The notes under the pieces were generated by a model. It was not told where the DNA came from and made no database searches. It saw nothing but the letters and a program-made list of their open reading frames with translations. Position numbers and translations under genes: made by a program. This document shows positions 8,889-17,794 of a DNA stretch of 64,000 bases, piece by piece. The stretch's first letter is position 1; each line of letters opens with the position of its first letter. Origin of the DNA: Lachnospiraceae bacterium (GTDB lineage Bacteria; Bacillota; Clostridia; Lachnospirales; Lachnospiraceae); NCBI GenBank assembly GCA_910576335.1, contig CAJTIU010000014.1, forward strand, positions 62,001 to 126,000. Reading direction: 5' to 3'.

Positions 8889-8918
8889 AGGTTTTCCTCC
8901 TCCCCTTAAAATATATCA

Positions 8919-11900
8919 TCAGTATAGCTTAAACAGTCTCTCCGCAAGGATCTCCTCTTCCTCGTATTCAATCATCTTTTTTTTGCGCGTTGCCGGGCTT
9001 GCACCGATCATCTCATTGATCCGTCCGAAACGGCCCGCGCGGATGCTGCTTTCATTTTTCAGTACTTCCTTTTCCGTGGAAATGGTATCCTTTCCATTCG
9101 TCTCCTGAATATAATAATTCACAAATTCATCATCATAGAGGATAAACTGCCTTACATACAGATTCTCAAATACCGGCATCAGCACCTCAGACTGATAGCC
9201 GAGGGACTCCCTCTCCTGTGTCTTTCTCTTATAGAAAAGCTGCACCTTGCTTCCGTCAGAGGCCTGATAGAAGATCATCGCCTTGTCAAACAGCTGTACC
9301 TCTCTCAGCCACTCAGCCTTATATTTCATATAGCTCGGAAGAATGAGCTGCTTTTCGCACATCTCCCTCAGTACCTGATGGAGCACCGGCTCCAGATCTG
9401 CCGGATAGTCCCGCCCTGCATAATAATCCAGCAGCGCGATCTTACACACATCTGTCAGTTCTTCCTTTTCGTCACATTCCTGTGCAATGATCCGGAATAC
9501 ACATCCGTCAATACTGCGTCCGCGGATCACATATTCTCTGGAGACAAATGCCAGATATGCCTGCTTCAGCCGGAAATACGCATTGCCTGACATATAATAA
9601 TCCTCGAAAATCTTCTCTTCCCTGAACAGATTTTCTGAGAAAACCATCTGTGTAATGATCCGCTCTCCCAGTTTATATACCGGGATTCCGTATTCTAACG
9701 CCACATTCCACAGACATTTCATATCCCTTGTGGCGCCGCAGTAATAATTTGCAAGGTACATTAAGGTGACCTTGTCATACTGGTCCCGCACAAACATCTC
9801 AAAACACAGATAGAGAAGGAATGCATCCTCTCTGTAATTCTCCTCCCTGACCGCTGCACTGGCAAGCCGGAACACCTCCTTCTCATCAAAGAAGGAGATT
9901 CCCTTCTCCCGGATACTTTCAAGAGTGGTGACTACTTCCTCTCCCTGCTCCTGTCTGCCGGCTGCATCCGCAAAATTCCTGCACATTTCCAGAAACTTCG
10001 GTTCATAGAAGAGACGTTTTGTATCGTATACGATAGAATCCGTATAGTAACGCCCGTCCATGGATTCCCATACAACCCTTGATTCCTTGTCGTAAAGGCG
10101 TATAATTGCACCCTCATCCTCACTGTAGGGAACGCGCTGCCTCACCTCGCCGTCCCTTTCGATTACAACTACACACTTCATATTCTGAACCTTCGTTGTA
10201 ATCTCATAAGAATAGCAAATATCCCTCATTGCCTCCATACGCCCTTCATCCATCTCATCCGCCGCACAGAACCGCTTATATAAAATCTTAAGGTGCTCCG
10301 TAATATGGCGCTTCATGAGCTGGTCCCATGTAAAACTCACCATCTGCTCCCGGTATCCGAGATACAGCTCCTCATCATTTCCATAGGTCAGAAGATTCGC
10401 GTAGAGAAAGGCTGCCTTTTTATAATCCAGAGCGTTGCCATGCATAAAATACAAAAGAATCGTCCTGGGAAGCGCTCCCCGGAATGTATTTTCATTCAGG
10501 GTAATCATATAATATTCATACAGCCTGGCAATCCTCAGCCCCTCATCCATGGCTCTCTGATACCATACAAAATAGCGCTGTTCTGCCTTATTTCCCTTAA
10601 TGAGAAGCGTACAGATCGTATTCAGGATCATCGTCTCACTGTACAGCTTATAGAGCCGTTCCAGGATACGGAACAGATCCGGACGGAATTCCTTCTGCTG
10701 GCTTGCTATATTTGCCACATACAGTGCAACCTCTTTTGAGATCAGGCGATGCTTTGTGGCAAAGTTCAGCACATGGGTCTCGAACTGTCCCAGCTTCTTA
10801 AGAAGCGTGGGCTTCTCGTGATAGCACAGATATGCCTCCAGATAAAACAGTACATCATGAACCTCGAACTCATACTGCTGCTCCAGCACCTCCAGCCTCT
10901 TATAAGGGTTCTTGTATCTCTGGTCAAGCTGAAGAAGCATGTAGAGGAGCATCCAGGAATCCTGATGCCTGAGATATGTCTTCCCGATCTCGTCAAGTAC
11001 CCGCTCCGTATGTGCCCTGTTGCCCCGTATCAGAGCTGTAAGGAACAGATAGTAACAGTTCGTAAGCGGATCCTTTCCGATGGCAAATCTGTTGTAATTA
11101 TAATTCTCCAGAATCCATTTTGCCTCTTCCATGCGGTTTCCTATAATATAGACATGGGCCTGGACAAGCTGGTACATCTCACTCTGCGGCTCAATCTTCC
11201 GGATGGACAAAAGCTTCTCAATCGCGCTGTCCACCCAGGTCTTAAGCTCCATCCTCCCGGCAACATATCCGATATATTCCTTTACAACCTGTGCCGTCAG
11301 AAGCTCTGGCACATGGTGGTTCTCATCGTACTCCTGGTTCTGAAGCACCTCCACCTCATAGACAAGGGTCTCATACGGCGTGATAAACCGGAGCGCCCCG
11401 TAGTTCCGGCCTCCGTGCAGATATTCCGGCCGGACATAATATTCCACCTCATACGTATTTCCCACAAAATCCTCTGTCGTGATCTCTGCCTTGGATGCCT
11501 TCAGAAAAGCCCCCTCTGTCTCAATACGCACAAGCATATAACCCCAGGTATTCTTCGTGAGTGTCAGCACGCCCTTTGTGGACTGGTCAATATCCTCAAA
11601 AAGCATTCCCTCACCCGGCAGGGTCAGAAAAATACACTCCTTAAGCTTAACACCCACAAGAAACTCCTCAAGTGCCTGCTCACCCAATGACCATTTTCTC
11701 ATATTATCATACAAATAAAAGATACGTTCATTTTCATATTTTAAAATACTGTAAAAATCCCTGGAACGGAACAGCCTTGCCGCCTCAGAATAATCCTTGA
11801 TGGCAAGCTTTTTAAAATCTTCCGTATTCTGGACCTTCCCGTATGCAGTTGTTACATACGGCTTTTCCACAATTGCCGTAAAGGAAAGCTCATACTCACC

Positions 11901-12203
11901 GCCTGTACAGACAACCGTAAACTTTCCTTCCTCCACATGTCCTGGCGGAAGTCCCTTCCCATCATAGGTGAATTCCACCCTGGCCGGATTCCCGTCAAAC
12001 CCTGAATCCTTCAAATGTACACGAAAAGAAGACGGGTAGATAAGCCCCCGTATCGCGCTGTCATTATTACTCCTTATTGAGAAACTCCCCCTGAATACTT
12101 CCCCTTCTCCAATTATCAGTACCAGATTCGTTTCTTCAAACACAACCTCCGGTCTCGGTATCCGGAAGTTCCCTTTTGAAAATTTCTGGATTTTGTTTTT
12201 CAA
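8919..12203 (-). CDS. Large 1094-residue protein (DUF5717-like), first gene of the cluster
   Basis: This very large protein is, from memory, of the DUF5717 type; I know of no function. Residues about 1-310 are beta-rich and include EVFRGSFSIRSNND and GLPPGHVEEGKFTVVCTGG, resembling immunoglobulin-like folds. Residues about 320-900 are mostly helical with many aromatic residues, as in tetratricopeptide or HEAT superhelices. The basic C-terminus contains KKKMIEYEEEEILAERLF. No signal peptide or membrane helix is visible. The predicted start is a TTG at 12203 with an AGGTG-like site; no better start is present. It heads the three-gene cluster. Confidence 0.72.
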   Translation of the reverse strand: MKNKIQKFSKGNFRIPRPEVVFEETNLVLIIGEGEVFRGSFSIRSNNDSAIRGLIYPSSFRVHLKDSGFDGNPARVEFTYDGKGLPPGHVEEGKFTVVCTGGEYELSFTAIVEKPYVTTAYGKVQNTEDFKKLAIKDYSEAARLFRSRDFYSILKYENERIFYLYDNMRKWSLGEQALEEFLVGVKLKECIFLTLPGEGMLFEDIDQSTKGVLTLTKNTWGYMLVRIETEGAFLKASKAEITTEDFVGNTYEVEYYVRPEYLHGGRNYGALRFITPYETLVYEVEVLQNQEYDENHHVPELLTAQVVKEYIGYVAGRMELKTWVDSAIEKLLSIRKIEPQSEMYQLVQAHVYIIGNRMEEAKWILENYNYNRFAIGKDPLTNCYYLFLTALIRGNRAHTERVLDEIGKTYLRHQDSWMLLYMLLQLDQRYKNPYKRLEVLEQQYEFEVHDVLFYLEAYLCYHEKPTLLKKLGQFETHVLNFATKHRLISKEVALYVANIASQQKEFRPDLFRILERLYKLYSETMILNTICTLLIKGNKAEQRYFVWYQRAMDEGLRIARLYEYYMITLNENTFRGALPRTILLYFMHGNALDYKKAAFLYANLLTYGNDEELYLGYREQMVSFTWDQLMKRHITEHLKILYKRFCAADEMDEGRMEAMRDICYSYEITTKVQNMKCVVVIERDGEVRQRVPYSEDEGAIIRLYDKESRVVWESMDGRYYTDSIVYDTKRLFYEPKFLEMCRNFADAAGRQEQGEEVVTTLESIREKGISFFDEKEVFRLASAAVREENYREDAFLLYLCFEMFVRDQYDKVTLMYLANYYCGATRDMKCLWNVALEYGIPVYKLGERIITQMVFSENLFREEKIFEDYYMSGNAYFRLKQAYLAFVSREYVIRGRSIDGCVFRIIAQECDEKEELTDVCKIALLDYYAGRDYPADLEPVLHQVLREMCEKQLILPSYMKYKAEWLREVQLFDKAMIFYQASDGSKVQLFYKRKTQERESLGYQSEVLMPVFENLYVRQFILYDDEFVNYYIQETNGKDTISTEKEVLKNESSIRAGRFGRINEMIGASPATRKKKMIEYEEEEILAERLFKLY

Positions 12204-12371
12204 GCTCTACACCTGCTTCTTTCGCTGCTATTTATCTAAAACGTAACTTCCCGGCATCCTGATCACCTCATGGCACAAAAGGTGTCTGAAAACATACGTA
12301 TAATGAATTATATCATTATTCGACCAGTAATATCAATGCTGTAGACACAAAATCTTAAATTTTTACATATT

Positions 12372-12404
12372 GGGGACGGGGCATTTTTAAAAATGCCCCG
12401 TCCC
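12372..12404. repeat. Palindromic repeat family 1, copy 1
   Basis: This is a 33-base palindrome with arms GGGGACGGGGCATTTTT and its complement. Its right arm ends at the stop codon of the cupin gene. The T-run lies in the middle of the hairpin rather than after it, so it is not a standard intrinsic terminator. Confidence 0.85.
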
Positions 12405-12745
12405 TACTTTAAGATCAGCGCAACGAATGACAGGTCGTATTTCCCTGTATTCACCATACCATGGCCATCCCCGTCTTTGCAAAAAAACACATCTCCTGCT
12501 TCTGCCGGTATGTCCTTCCCATTATCATTATATACGCCGCTTCCGCTTAAAATATAATAGGTCTCTGTCTCCCCGTGATGTTCATGATAGCCAAGTCCGC
12601 AGCCTGCCGGAAGAGTCATTCTCGAAAAAAGCCTGCAGTTTTCACCGAGTTCCTCCTGTCCCAGGAACGGCTCTTTTAAGATGTAGCCTTCCCCGCCCTT
12701 TGCGTGGTCTTCCCTTATAATTTCTCTTTCTGTTGCTTTTGTCAT
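12404..12745 (-). CDS. Cupin domain protein
   Basis: A 113-residue single-domain cupin. The first metal-binding motif is seen as GLGYHEHHGETETYYILSG (His, His and Glu around residues 52-60). The second motif is GDVFFCKDGDGHGMVNTG, with the His near residue 94. Small cupins of this type bind a metal ion and often an unknown small ligand; the substrate cannot be told from the sequence. It stands alone between the large uncharacterised gene cluster and the antibiotic-resistance module, with AGGAGT nine bases before its ATG. The stop codon abuts a palindromic repeat. Confidence 0.85.
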   Translation of the reverse strand: MTKATEREIIREDHAKGGEGYILKEPFLGQEELGENCRLFSRMTLPAGCGLGYHEHHGETETYYILSGSGVYNDNGKDIPAEAGDVFFCKDGDGHGMVNTGKYDLSFVALILK

Positions 12746-12860
12746 AGCAGTTACTCCTTAAACTTAAATTTTCTCTGTAACTGCAGGTATCCCTGAAGTT
12801 ACTTTTCCTCTACTATAACAATACAATACGAAAACGTCAATGAAATTGTGAACAGTAATC

Positions 12861-13007
12861 GTTACTATTCACGGAGCCGTGCACTCCGCTGCACGGCATC
12901 CGGGCCGATAAAGTGGGGACTTCCGGCATCCAGCCCCTCGCTGAAAGCGACTTTTAAATGGACTGGATGCGTTACTTTGAGCGGACGGCTAGTCCGTGAA
13001 TAGTAAC
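12861..13007 (-). repeat. Inverted-end repeat family 2, variant B, copy 1
   Basis: This is a 147-base element bounded by GTTACTATTCACGG and its exact complement. Read on the minus strand it matches the copy at 45797-45943 almost throughout, including GCATCCAG, CGCTTTCAGCGAGGGGCTGG and GCACGG blocks. It ends 7 bases beyond the stop of the FtsX-type permease gene and fills the gap to the cupin gene. No open frame is conserved between copies, so it is a small non-coding (MITE-like) element. Confidence 0.8.
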
Positions 13008-13013
13008 CAGTAT

Positions 13014-15002
13014 TTACCCCACAATGCGGTAGTATTCCCGGGCGGTCATTCCATATACGATTACATAAAATACTGCGAATATGGCAATTGTTGCCGCTGT
13101 GCACAAAAGAAACAGGGTTTCATTCGCAAGGCCTAAGATTGCCAAAAGCTTTTTTACAACAGTAAAGGCTACCGCAACGTGTAGAATTGCCGTTATAAGC
13201 GGAAGGAAGAACACGGTCAGCACCTGGCTTCTGATGGAACGCTTTACTTCTCTTTTGTCCATTCCTATCTTTTGCATAACCTGATATCTCTCTCTGTCGT
13301 CATATCCTTCTGTAATCTGTTTATAATAGATAATCAGAACCGTTGCCAGCAAAAACATCAGTCCCAGGTAGATACCGATGAATAAGAGGCCGCCGTACAG
13401 GCCGTAAAAATCTTCCCTGGCAAGCGTCCGGCTCTCGTAGGACGACTCTTCAATCTCATTTTCCACCCTTCTTCTGATTTCTTTTGCTACCGCAATACAG
13501 TCTTCCTCATTTCCTTTCAGATTAAAGGCGGTCTCGCATTTTATCCGGCAGACTCTTTGCAGCCAGGCATCCTGCATATCCGAAGTTTCATAAATGCTCT
13601 TAAGCCATTGTTCTACCTGATCCATCCGGCTGAATATGACATACAGCCCTTCTACTACTCTGCTCTCGCTTTTTTTCTCAATTTTGATATCCTTAATCTC
13701 TTTTTTGATCCGGTATGTTTCCCCGTCAATCATAAGGGACTTCCATCCATACATATCCTCTCTTGTTGTATAGAACAGCACTTCGTCTTCCGCAAGACTT
13801 ATGTCCTCCCCACTCATCCGGTTATAATCCTCCTGCGGGAACATGTAAAACTCGCAGACATCCCCTATGCCATATGCTCCATTTGCTTCCAGGGTAAGCT
13901 GATTTCCATTCTTGACCGCCGCCCCCATGCCATAATGGGCAGTCATCCTGTCTTCCGTATCCACGCCATACTCTTTTGTCGATTCATGGATGATCTCTTC
14001 AAGCTTTTCCTCTTTTTCTTTTGTTGTCCCATAAATATCAATGTCGATTTCCCTCGGATATCTTGCATAAAGTGTATCCTCTGCACCCATATACATACTC
14101 ACAGAAGTAGACACAAGGATCAGGACTATGGTACTTAAGATGCAGATACTGGCAAGACCTGCTGCGTTCTGCTTCATCCGGTAAAGCATTCCTGACACCG
14201 AAACAAAATGACTGCTCTTGTAATAATAATTCTTATTATTCTTCAGAAGCTTTAAAAATGCGATGCTTCCTGCAATAAATAATGCATAAGTTCCAAGTAT
14301 AACTACAATAACTGCCACAAGAAACCGGTACACTGCTGCTAAAGGCGATGGAACCGTAAGCGCGGTATAGTAGCCATATCCGACCAGTACAAGTCCTGCA
14401 AATGTCAGCAGATGCCTTGTCTTTGGCTCCCGTTCCCCCTGACTGCTCCCTCTTAACAGCTCGGCCGGATGCGCAAGCCTCACCTGCATCAGGTTATAAA
14501 AAAGTGTCATTGCAAAGATAAGGCAAAAAAGCACCAGGGTCTTAATTAGAGTATCACGTGGAATCATGTACTCTATCCTCGTATCATAATTAAGGAGCCG
14601 GATTAAAAGAAGCCACATAAGCTTGCTAAAAAGAGCTCCTGTCAAAAGACCTGCTCCAAGGCTGATTCCTGCCACAATGATTGTTTCAAGCATCAGCATT
14701 TTTGCAATATGCCTCTTCCCCATTCCAAGAATATTGTATATGCCGATTTCCTTTTTCCGTCGTTTGATTAAAAAACTGTTTGTATAAAACAAGAAGATAA
14801 CAGCGAACACCATAATAACAACCGAAGCACACTCAAGAACCACTGCAAGCCTTCCTTCTCCTATGCTGTCATTCATCGCCAGCCCATCCATAATAAAATA
14901 CATCATAACCGTTAAGGCTGAAGCCAGTATATACGGGACATAAGTCTTCCGGTTATTTTTTATGTTGGTCACTGCAAGTCTTGCATAAATCTTTTTATTC
15001 AT
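13014..15002 (-). CDS. BceB-type ABC transporter permease (FtsX domains)
   Basis: A 662-residue membrane protein with the layout of BceB/VraG permeases: about four helices, two FtsX-like domains, and a large extracellular loop (about residues 305-515) between late helices. These permeases form a complex with their own histidine kinase and remove peptide antibiotics such as bacitracin from lipid II-cycle intermediates. The N-terminus MNKKIYARLAVTNIKNNRKT is typical. Its ATG overlaps the ATPase gene by 8 bases. Its kinase and regulator are upstream, beyond a repeat element. A family 2 repeat follows the stop. Confidence 0.9.
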   Translation of the reverse strand: MNKKIYARLAVTNIKNNRKTYVPYILASALTVMMYFIMDGLAMNDSIGEGRLAVVLECASVVIMVFAVIFLFYTNSFLIKRRKKEIGIYNILGMGKRHIAKMLMLETIIVAGISLGAGLLTGALFSKLMWLLLIRLLNYDTRIEYMIPRDTLIKTLVLFCLIFAMTLFYNLMQVRLAHPAELLRGSSQGEREPKTRHLLTFAGLVLVGYGYYTALTVPSPLAAVYRFLVAVIVVILGTYALFIAGSIAFLKLLKNNKNYYYKSSHFVSVSGMLYRMKQNAAGLASICILSTIVLILVSTSVSMYMGAEDTLYARYPREIDIDIYGTTKEKEEKLEEIIHESTKEYGVDTEDRMTAHYGMGAAVKNGNQLTLEANGAYGIGDVCEFYMFPQEDYNRMSGEDISLAEDEVLFYTTREDMYGWKSLMIDGETYRIKKEIKDIKIEKKSESRVVEGLYVIFSRMDQVEQWLKSIYETSDMQDAWLQRVCRIKCETAFNLKGNEEDCIAVAKEIRRRVENEIEESSYESRTLAREDFYGLYGGLLFIGIYLGLMFLLATVLIIYYKQITEGYDDRERYQVMQKIGMDKREVKRSIRSQVLTVFFLPLITAILHVAVAFTVVKKLLAILGLANETLFLLCTAATIAIFAVFYVIVYGMTAREYYRIVG

Positions 15003-15768
15003 CCTTCACGCCTCCTGTCATGAGCACAGTAAGGGTATCGGAGATCTTCTGGAACATCTGCTCATTTGTAAGATTCCCTCTGTAAAGCTGATGGAATACC
15101 TCTCCGTCCTTAATAAACAAAATTCTGTTTGCCGTGCTTGCTGCCTTAACGCTGTGAGTTACCATAAGGATTGTCTGCCCGTCACGGTTAATATCCGAAA
15201 AAAGTGCCAGAAGCTCGTCCGAAGAGCGGGAATCCAGCGCCCCGGTCGGTTCGTCCGCAAGAATGATCTGGGGTTTTGTGATCAGCGCCCTGGCAACCGC
15301 TGTCCTCTGCTTCTGTCCTCCTGAGATTTCGTAAGGAAACTTCTTGAGAATCTCCTGGATTCCGAGCTTTTTCGCTATTGGTTCCAGCCTCTTTTCCATC
15401 TCCTCATATTTCCTGCCGGAAAGTACCAGCGGAAGGAAGATATTATCCTGCACAGAAAACGTATCCAAAAGATTAAAGTCCTGAAACACGAACCCCAGGT
15501 TCTGGCGCCTGAAGGCAGCCATCTCCTTTTCCGTAATTTTTCCAATATCATTCCCCTTCAGATACACCTTCCCATTCGTCGGTCTGTCAAGGGCGGCCAG
15601 AATATTCAGAAGCGTTGTCTTCCCTGAACCGGATTCTCCCATAATCGCCACATATTCTCCGGCCTCTGCGGAAAAGCTCACATCCCGGAGCGCCTCCACC
15701 TGGCTGCCTCCCAGTCTGGTGGTGTATATTTTCTTTACATTCTTCACATCTAAAAGTGCCATGTTCAT
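14995..15768 (-). CDS. BceA-type ABC transporter ATPase
   Basis: This 257-residue nucleotide-binding subunit belongs to the MacB/BceA group. Walker A is GESGSGKTT (near residue 45), the Q-loop lies in FQDFNLL, the signature is ISGGQKQR, and Walker B is ILADEPTGALDS. It powers the FtsX-type permease encoded next, for resistance to or sensing of cell-wall-active peptides. Two in-frame ATG codons (15768, 15762) follow a GGAAAGGATGGG stretch; I use the first. A promoter with a BceR-like site lies upstream. Confidence 0.93.
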   Translation of the reverse strand: MNMALLDVKNVKKIYTTRLGGSQVEALRDVSFSAEAGEYVAIMGESGSGKTTLLNILAALDRPTNGKVYLKGNDIGKITEKEMAAFRRQNLGFVFQDFNLLDTFSVQDNIFLPLVLSGRKYEEMEKRLEPIAKKLGIQEILKKFPYEISGGQKQRTAVARALITKPQIILADEPTGALDSRSSDELLALFSDINRDGQTILMVTHSVKAASTANRILFIKDGEVFHQLYRGNLTNEQMFQKISDTLTVLMTGGVKDE

Positions 15769-15806
15769 CCCATCCTTTCCTTATTTCAGTTCCTTTTTAC
15801 AATTCC

Positions 15807-15879
15807 ATTATAGAAAAAAGGAAAATGCCCTGCCATTGATTCAGATTACATTTTCCCTTTATTTCTTACAATTTTGAAA
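15807..15879 (-). promoter_or_regulatory. Promoter and BceR-like operator of the ABC operon
   Basis: On the minus strand a TATAAT box (15812-15807) lies about 40 bases before the ATPase gene. It has no good -35 box, as expected for an activator-dependent promoter. Upstream, 15879-15866 reads TTTCA-AAAT-TGTAA, close to the known BceR half-site pattern TNACA-N4-TGTAA, and a second TGTAA lies near 15850. The presence of a BceR-type regulator gene next door makes this a plausible target. Confidence 0.45.
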
Positions 15880-15884
15880 GGTTT

Positions 15885-16030
15885 GTTACTATTCACAGCC
15901 TAAAAGGCCGCTCATAGTAACAATTCGGGTCGATATTTAAAATTTTGCCGCGCAAAAATCGCCCCTCACTCTTGAATCACGTTCTTACGGAATGCGCAGT
16001 TCAGCGCATTCCTGACCCGTGAATAGTAAC
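15885..16030 (+). repeat. Inverted-end repeat family 2, variant A, copy 2
   Basis: This 146-base element starts with GTTACTATTCAC and ends with GTGAATAGTAAC. Its interior (CGCGCAAAAATCGCCCCTCAC, and GAATGCGCAGTTCAGCGCATTC near the right end) matches the copy at 33732-33877 but differs from variant B. It separates the kinase gene from the BceA-type ATPase gene, lying 13 bases beyond the kinase stop. Confidence 0.8.
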
Positions 16031-16043
16031 AAAGGTTTGTACT

Positions 16044-17057
16044 TTACTCCACATGGAGCTTCGAATGAGAAAAACACAGAAAAACTTTTGTTCCCCTGTC
16101 TGGCTCTGATTCGATCCGGATTCCGTGCCCAAGCCGGTCCATGACTGTCCGGCTCAGGTATAACCCAATCCCCGTGGACTTCCTGCCGCTGCGCCCATTA
16201 TAGCCCGTAAATCCTCTCTCAAAAACCCTGGGAAGATCCTCAGGGCAGATCCCGATTCCTGTATCTTCAATAACCAGCTCCTCTCCTTTCATATAAACGG
16301 ATACACAGGCGCCTTCCCCTGATGTATACTTGAGCGCATTCGAAAGAAGCTGCTCCACAACAAATGAAATCCACTTTTCATCTGTCAGTACTTTCTTGTC
16401 CACAGGGTCATATTTCAGCCTGATCTTCTGCAGAATAAACATTTGGGAATACTTGCGGATACATTTCTTAAGAATCTCGTCAAGCTCATACACATCAAAG
16501 GAAAGATCCGAAGACATGGATTCCATACGTACATACATCAAAGCCATCTCCACATACTGCTCAATCTTAAACAACTCCAGTTTCATCTTTTTATTCCACT
16601 TCCCGCACTCTTCATCCCCTGCATCTCCCTGCATCTGAATCAAGAGGCGAAGGCCTGCAATCGGCGTCTTAATCTGATGCACCCACATACTATAATAAGT
16701 CCCCATCTCCTGCCTGGCAATCCGGCCTTCTGTCTCAAGCTCCAGCTTCTCTTCATAAAGGTGTTTCAGAATCCTCTGATAGTCCTCCTCAATAAGACCA
16801 GGCGGGACAGGAAGGCTCTCAAGTCCTGCTTTTATCCCATTTTCCAGCTCCAAAAGTTCCCTGTGCCGGCGCGCATACCTTAAGAAGCCCAGCAATCCAT
16901 ACAGAAAAGCTACAAATCCTGCAAGCAGAAACGCATAATTCACTGCCCCCTTCTGAATATCATAAAGCAGAAAGACAACATAAAAAACACCGGAAAACCC
17001 GGCATACAGACAAATTCCTCCCATATGCTCCCTTAAATATCCCTTCATCACCTTCAT
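16044..17057 (-). CDS. BceS-type sensor histidine kinase
   Basis: This 337-residue intramembrane-sensing kinase has two membrane helices near residues 15-33 and 40-60 with a very short outer loop. Next come a linker, the H-box in MWVHQIKTPIAG (His near 127), the N-box VEQLLSNALKYTSG, then EDTGIGI and STGIGLYLS. Such kinases do not sense the drug themselves; they read the activity of the BceAB-like transporter. The ATG at 17057 shares a base with the regulator's stop (TGATG), so translation is coupled; a GTG one codon earlier is possible. A family 2 repeat follows the stop. Confidence 0.92.
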   Translation of the reverse strand: MKVMKGYLREHMGGICLYAGFSGVFYVVFLLYDIQKGAVNYAFLLAGFVAFLYGLLGFLRYARRHRELLELENGIKAGLESLPVPPGLIEEDYQRILKHLYEEKLELETEGRIARQEMGTYYSMWVHQIKTPIAGLRLLIQMQGDAGDEECGKWNKKMKLELFKIEQYVEMALMYVRMESMSSDLSFDVYELDEILKKCIRKYSQMFILQKIRLKYDPVDKKVLTDEKWISFVVEQLLSNALKYTSGEGACVSVYMKGEELVIEDTGIGICPEDLPRVFERGFTGYNGRSGRKSTGIGLYLSRTVMDRLGHGIRIESEPDRGTKVFLCFSHSKLHVE

Positions 17058-17731
17058 CACTCTACTATGTATCCAATCCCTTTCTTCGTCTTAATACAAT
17101 CACAAAGCCCCAGTTCCAGAAGCTTCCTCCTAAGCCTGGAGATATTCACCGTCAATGTATTATCATCAATAAACTCATCACTCTCCCAAAGACTTGAGAT
17201 AATCGCATCCCTGGACACAATCCGTCCGGAATTTTCAAGCAAAAGACTGAGAATACGAAATTCATTTTTTGTAAGCAGCATCCTCTGGTCCTTATAGGAA
17301 ACGGATGCATCGTTCAGGTTCAGCAGAAGCCCCCTGTACTCCAGTACATTCCCACTCCCCTGAAAAGCATATGCTCTTCTTAATACCGCCTGAATCTTCG
17401 CCGTCACCACATTTAGGTCAAAAGGCTTTTCTATAAATTCGTCCCCGCCCATATTCATAGCCATCACAATATTCATATTATCTGCCGCTGAGGATAAAAA
17501 CACAATCGGAACCCGGGAAATCTTCCGGATCTCCTGGCACCAGTGAAACCCGTTAAAAAAAGGGAGCACGATGTCGAGAAGCACGAGCTGCGGGTCAAAA
17601 GCCACGAACTCCTCCAAAATCCTTCGAAAATCCTTTGCGCATGCCGCCTCATAATCCCATCTGCCTAAATGCTCTGCCAGAACACCCGCAATCGTCATAT
17701 CATCTTCCACAATAAAAATCCTGTACATCAT
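17057..17731 (-). CDS. BceR-type response regulator (OmpR family)
   Basis: A 224-residue receiver plus winged-helix regulator. Acidic residues are at Asp10 and Asp11, the phosphorylated Asp is at residue 53 (LVLLDIVLP), and the C-terminal domain ends in LSLLLENSGRIVS and TVNISRLRRKL typical of OmpR/BceR proteins. It should activate the bceAB-like operon on peptide stress. The start at 17731 has GGAGG six bases upstream; a second ATG follows at once. The kinase gene starts at its stop codon. Confidence 0.93.
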   Translation of the reverse strand: MMYRIFIVEDDMTIAGVLAEHLGRWDYEAACAKDFRRILEEFVAFDPQLVLLDIVLPFFNGFHWCQEIRKISRVPIVFLSSAADNMNIVMAMNMGGDEFIEKPFDLNVVTAKIQAVLRRAYAFQGSGNVLEYRGLLLNLNDASVSYKDQRMLLTKNEFRILSLLLENSGRIVSRDAIISSLWESDEFIDDNTLTVNISRLRRKLLELGLCDCIKTKKGIGYIVE

Positions 17732-17751
17732 CTTATACCTCCTCGTAAATT

Positions 17752-17785
17752 GGGGACGGGGTATTTTTAATTTTACCCCGTCCCC
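17752..17785. repeat. Palindromic repeat family 1, copy 2
   Basis: This 34-base copy of the GGGGACGGGGTATTTTT type has an imperfect centre (TTAATTTTA). It lies between the SleB-like gene and the response regulator gene, just before the latter's ribosome binding site. Confidence 0.8.
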
Positions 17786-17794
17786 GATTGATTT

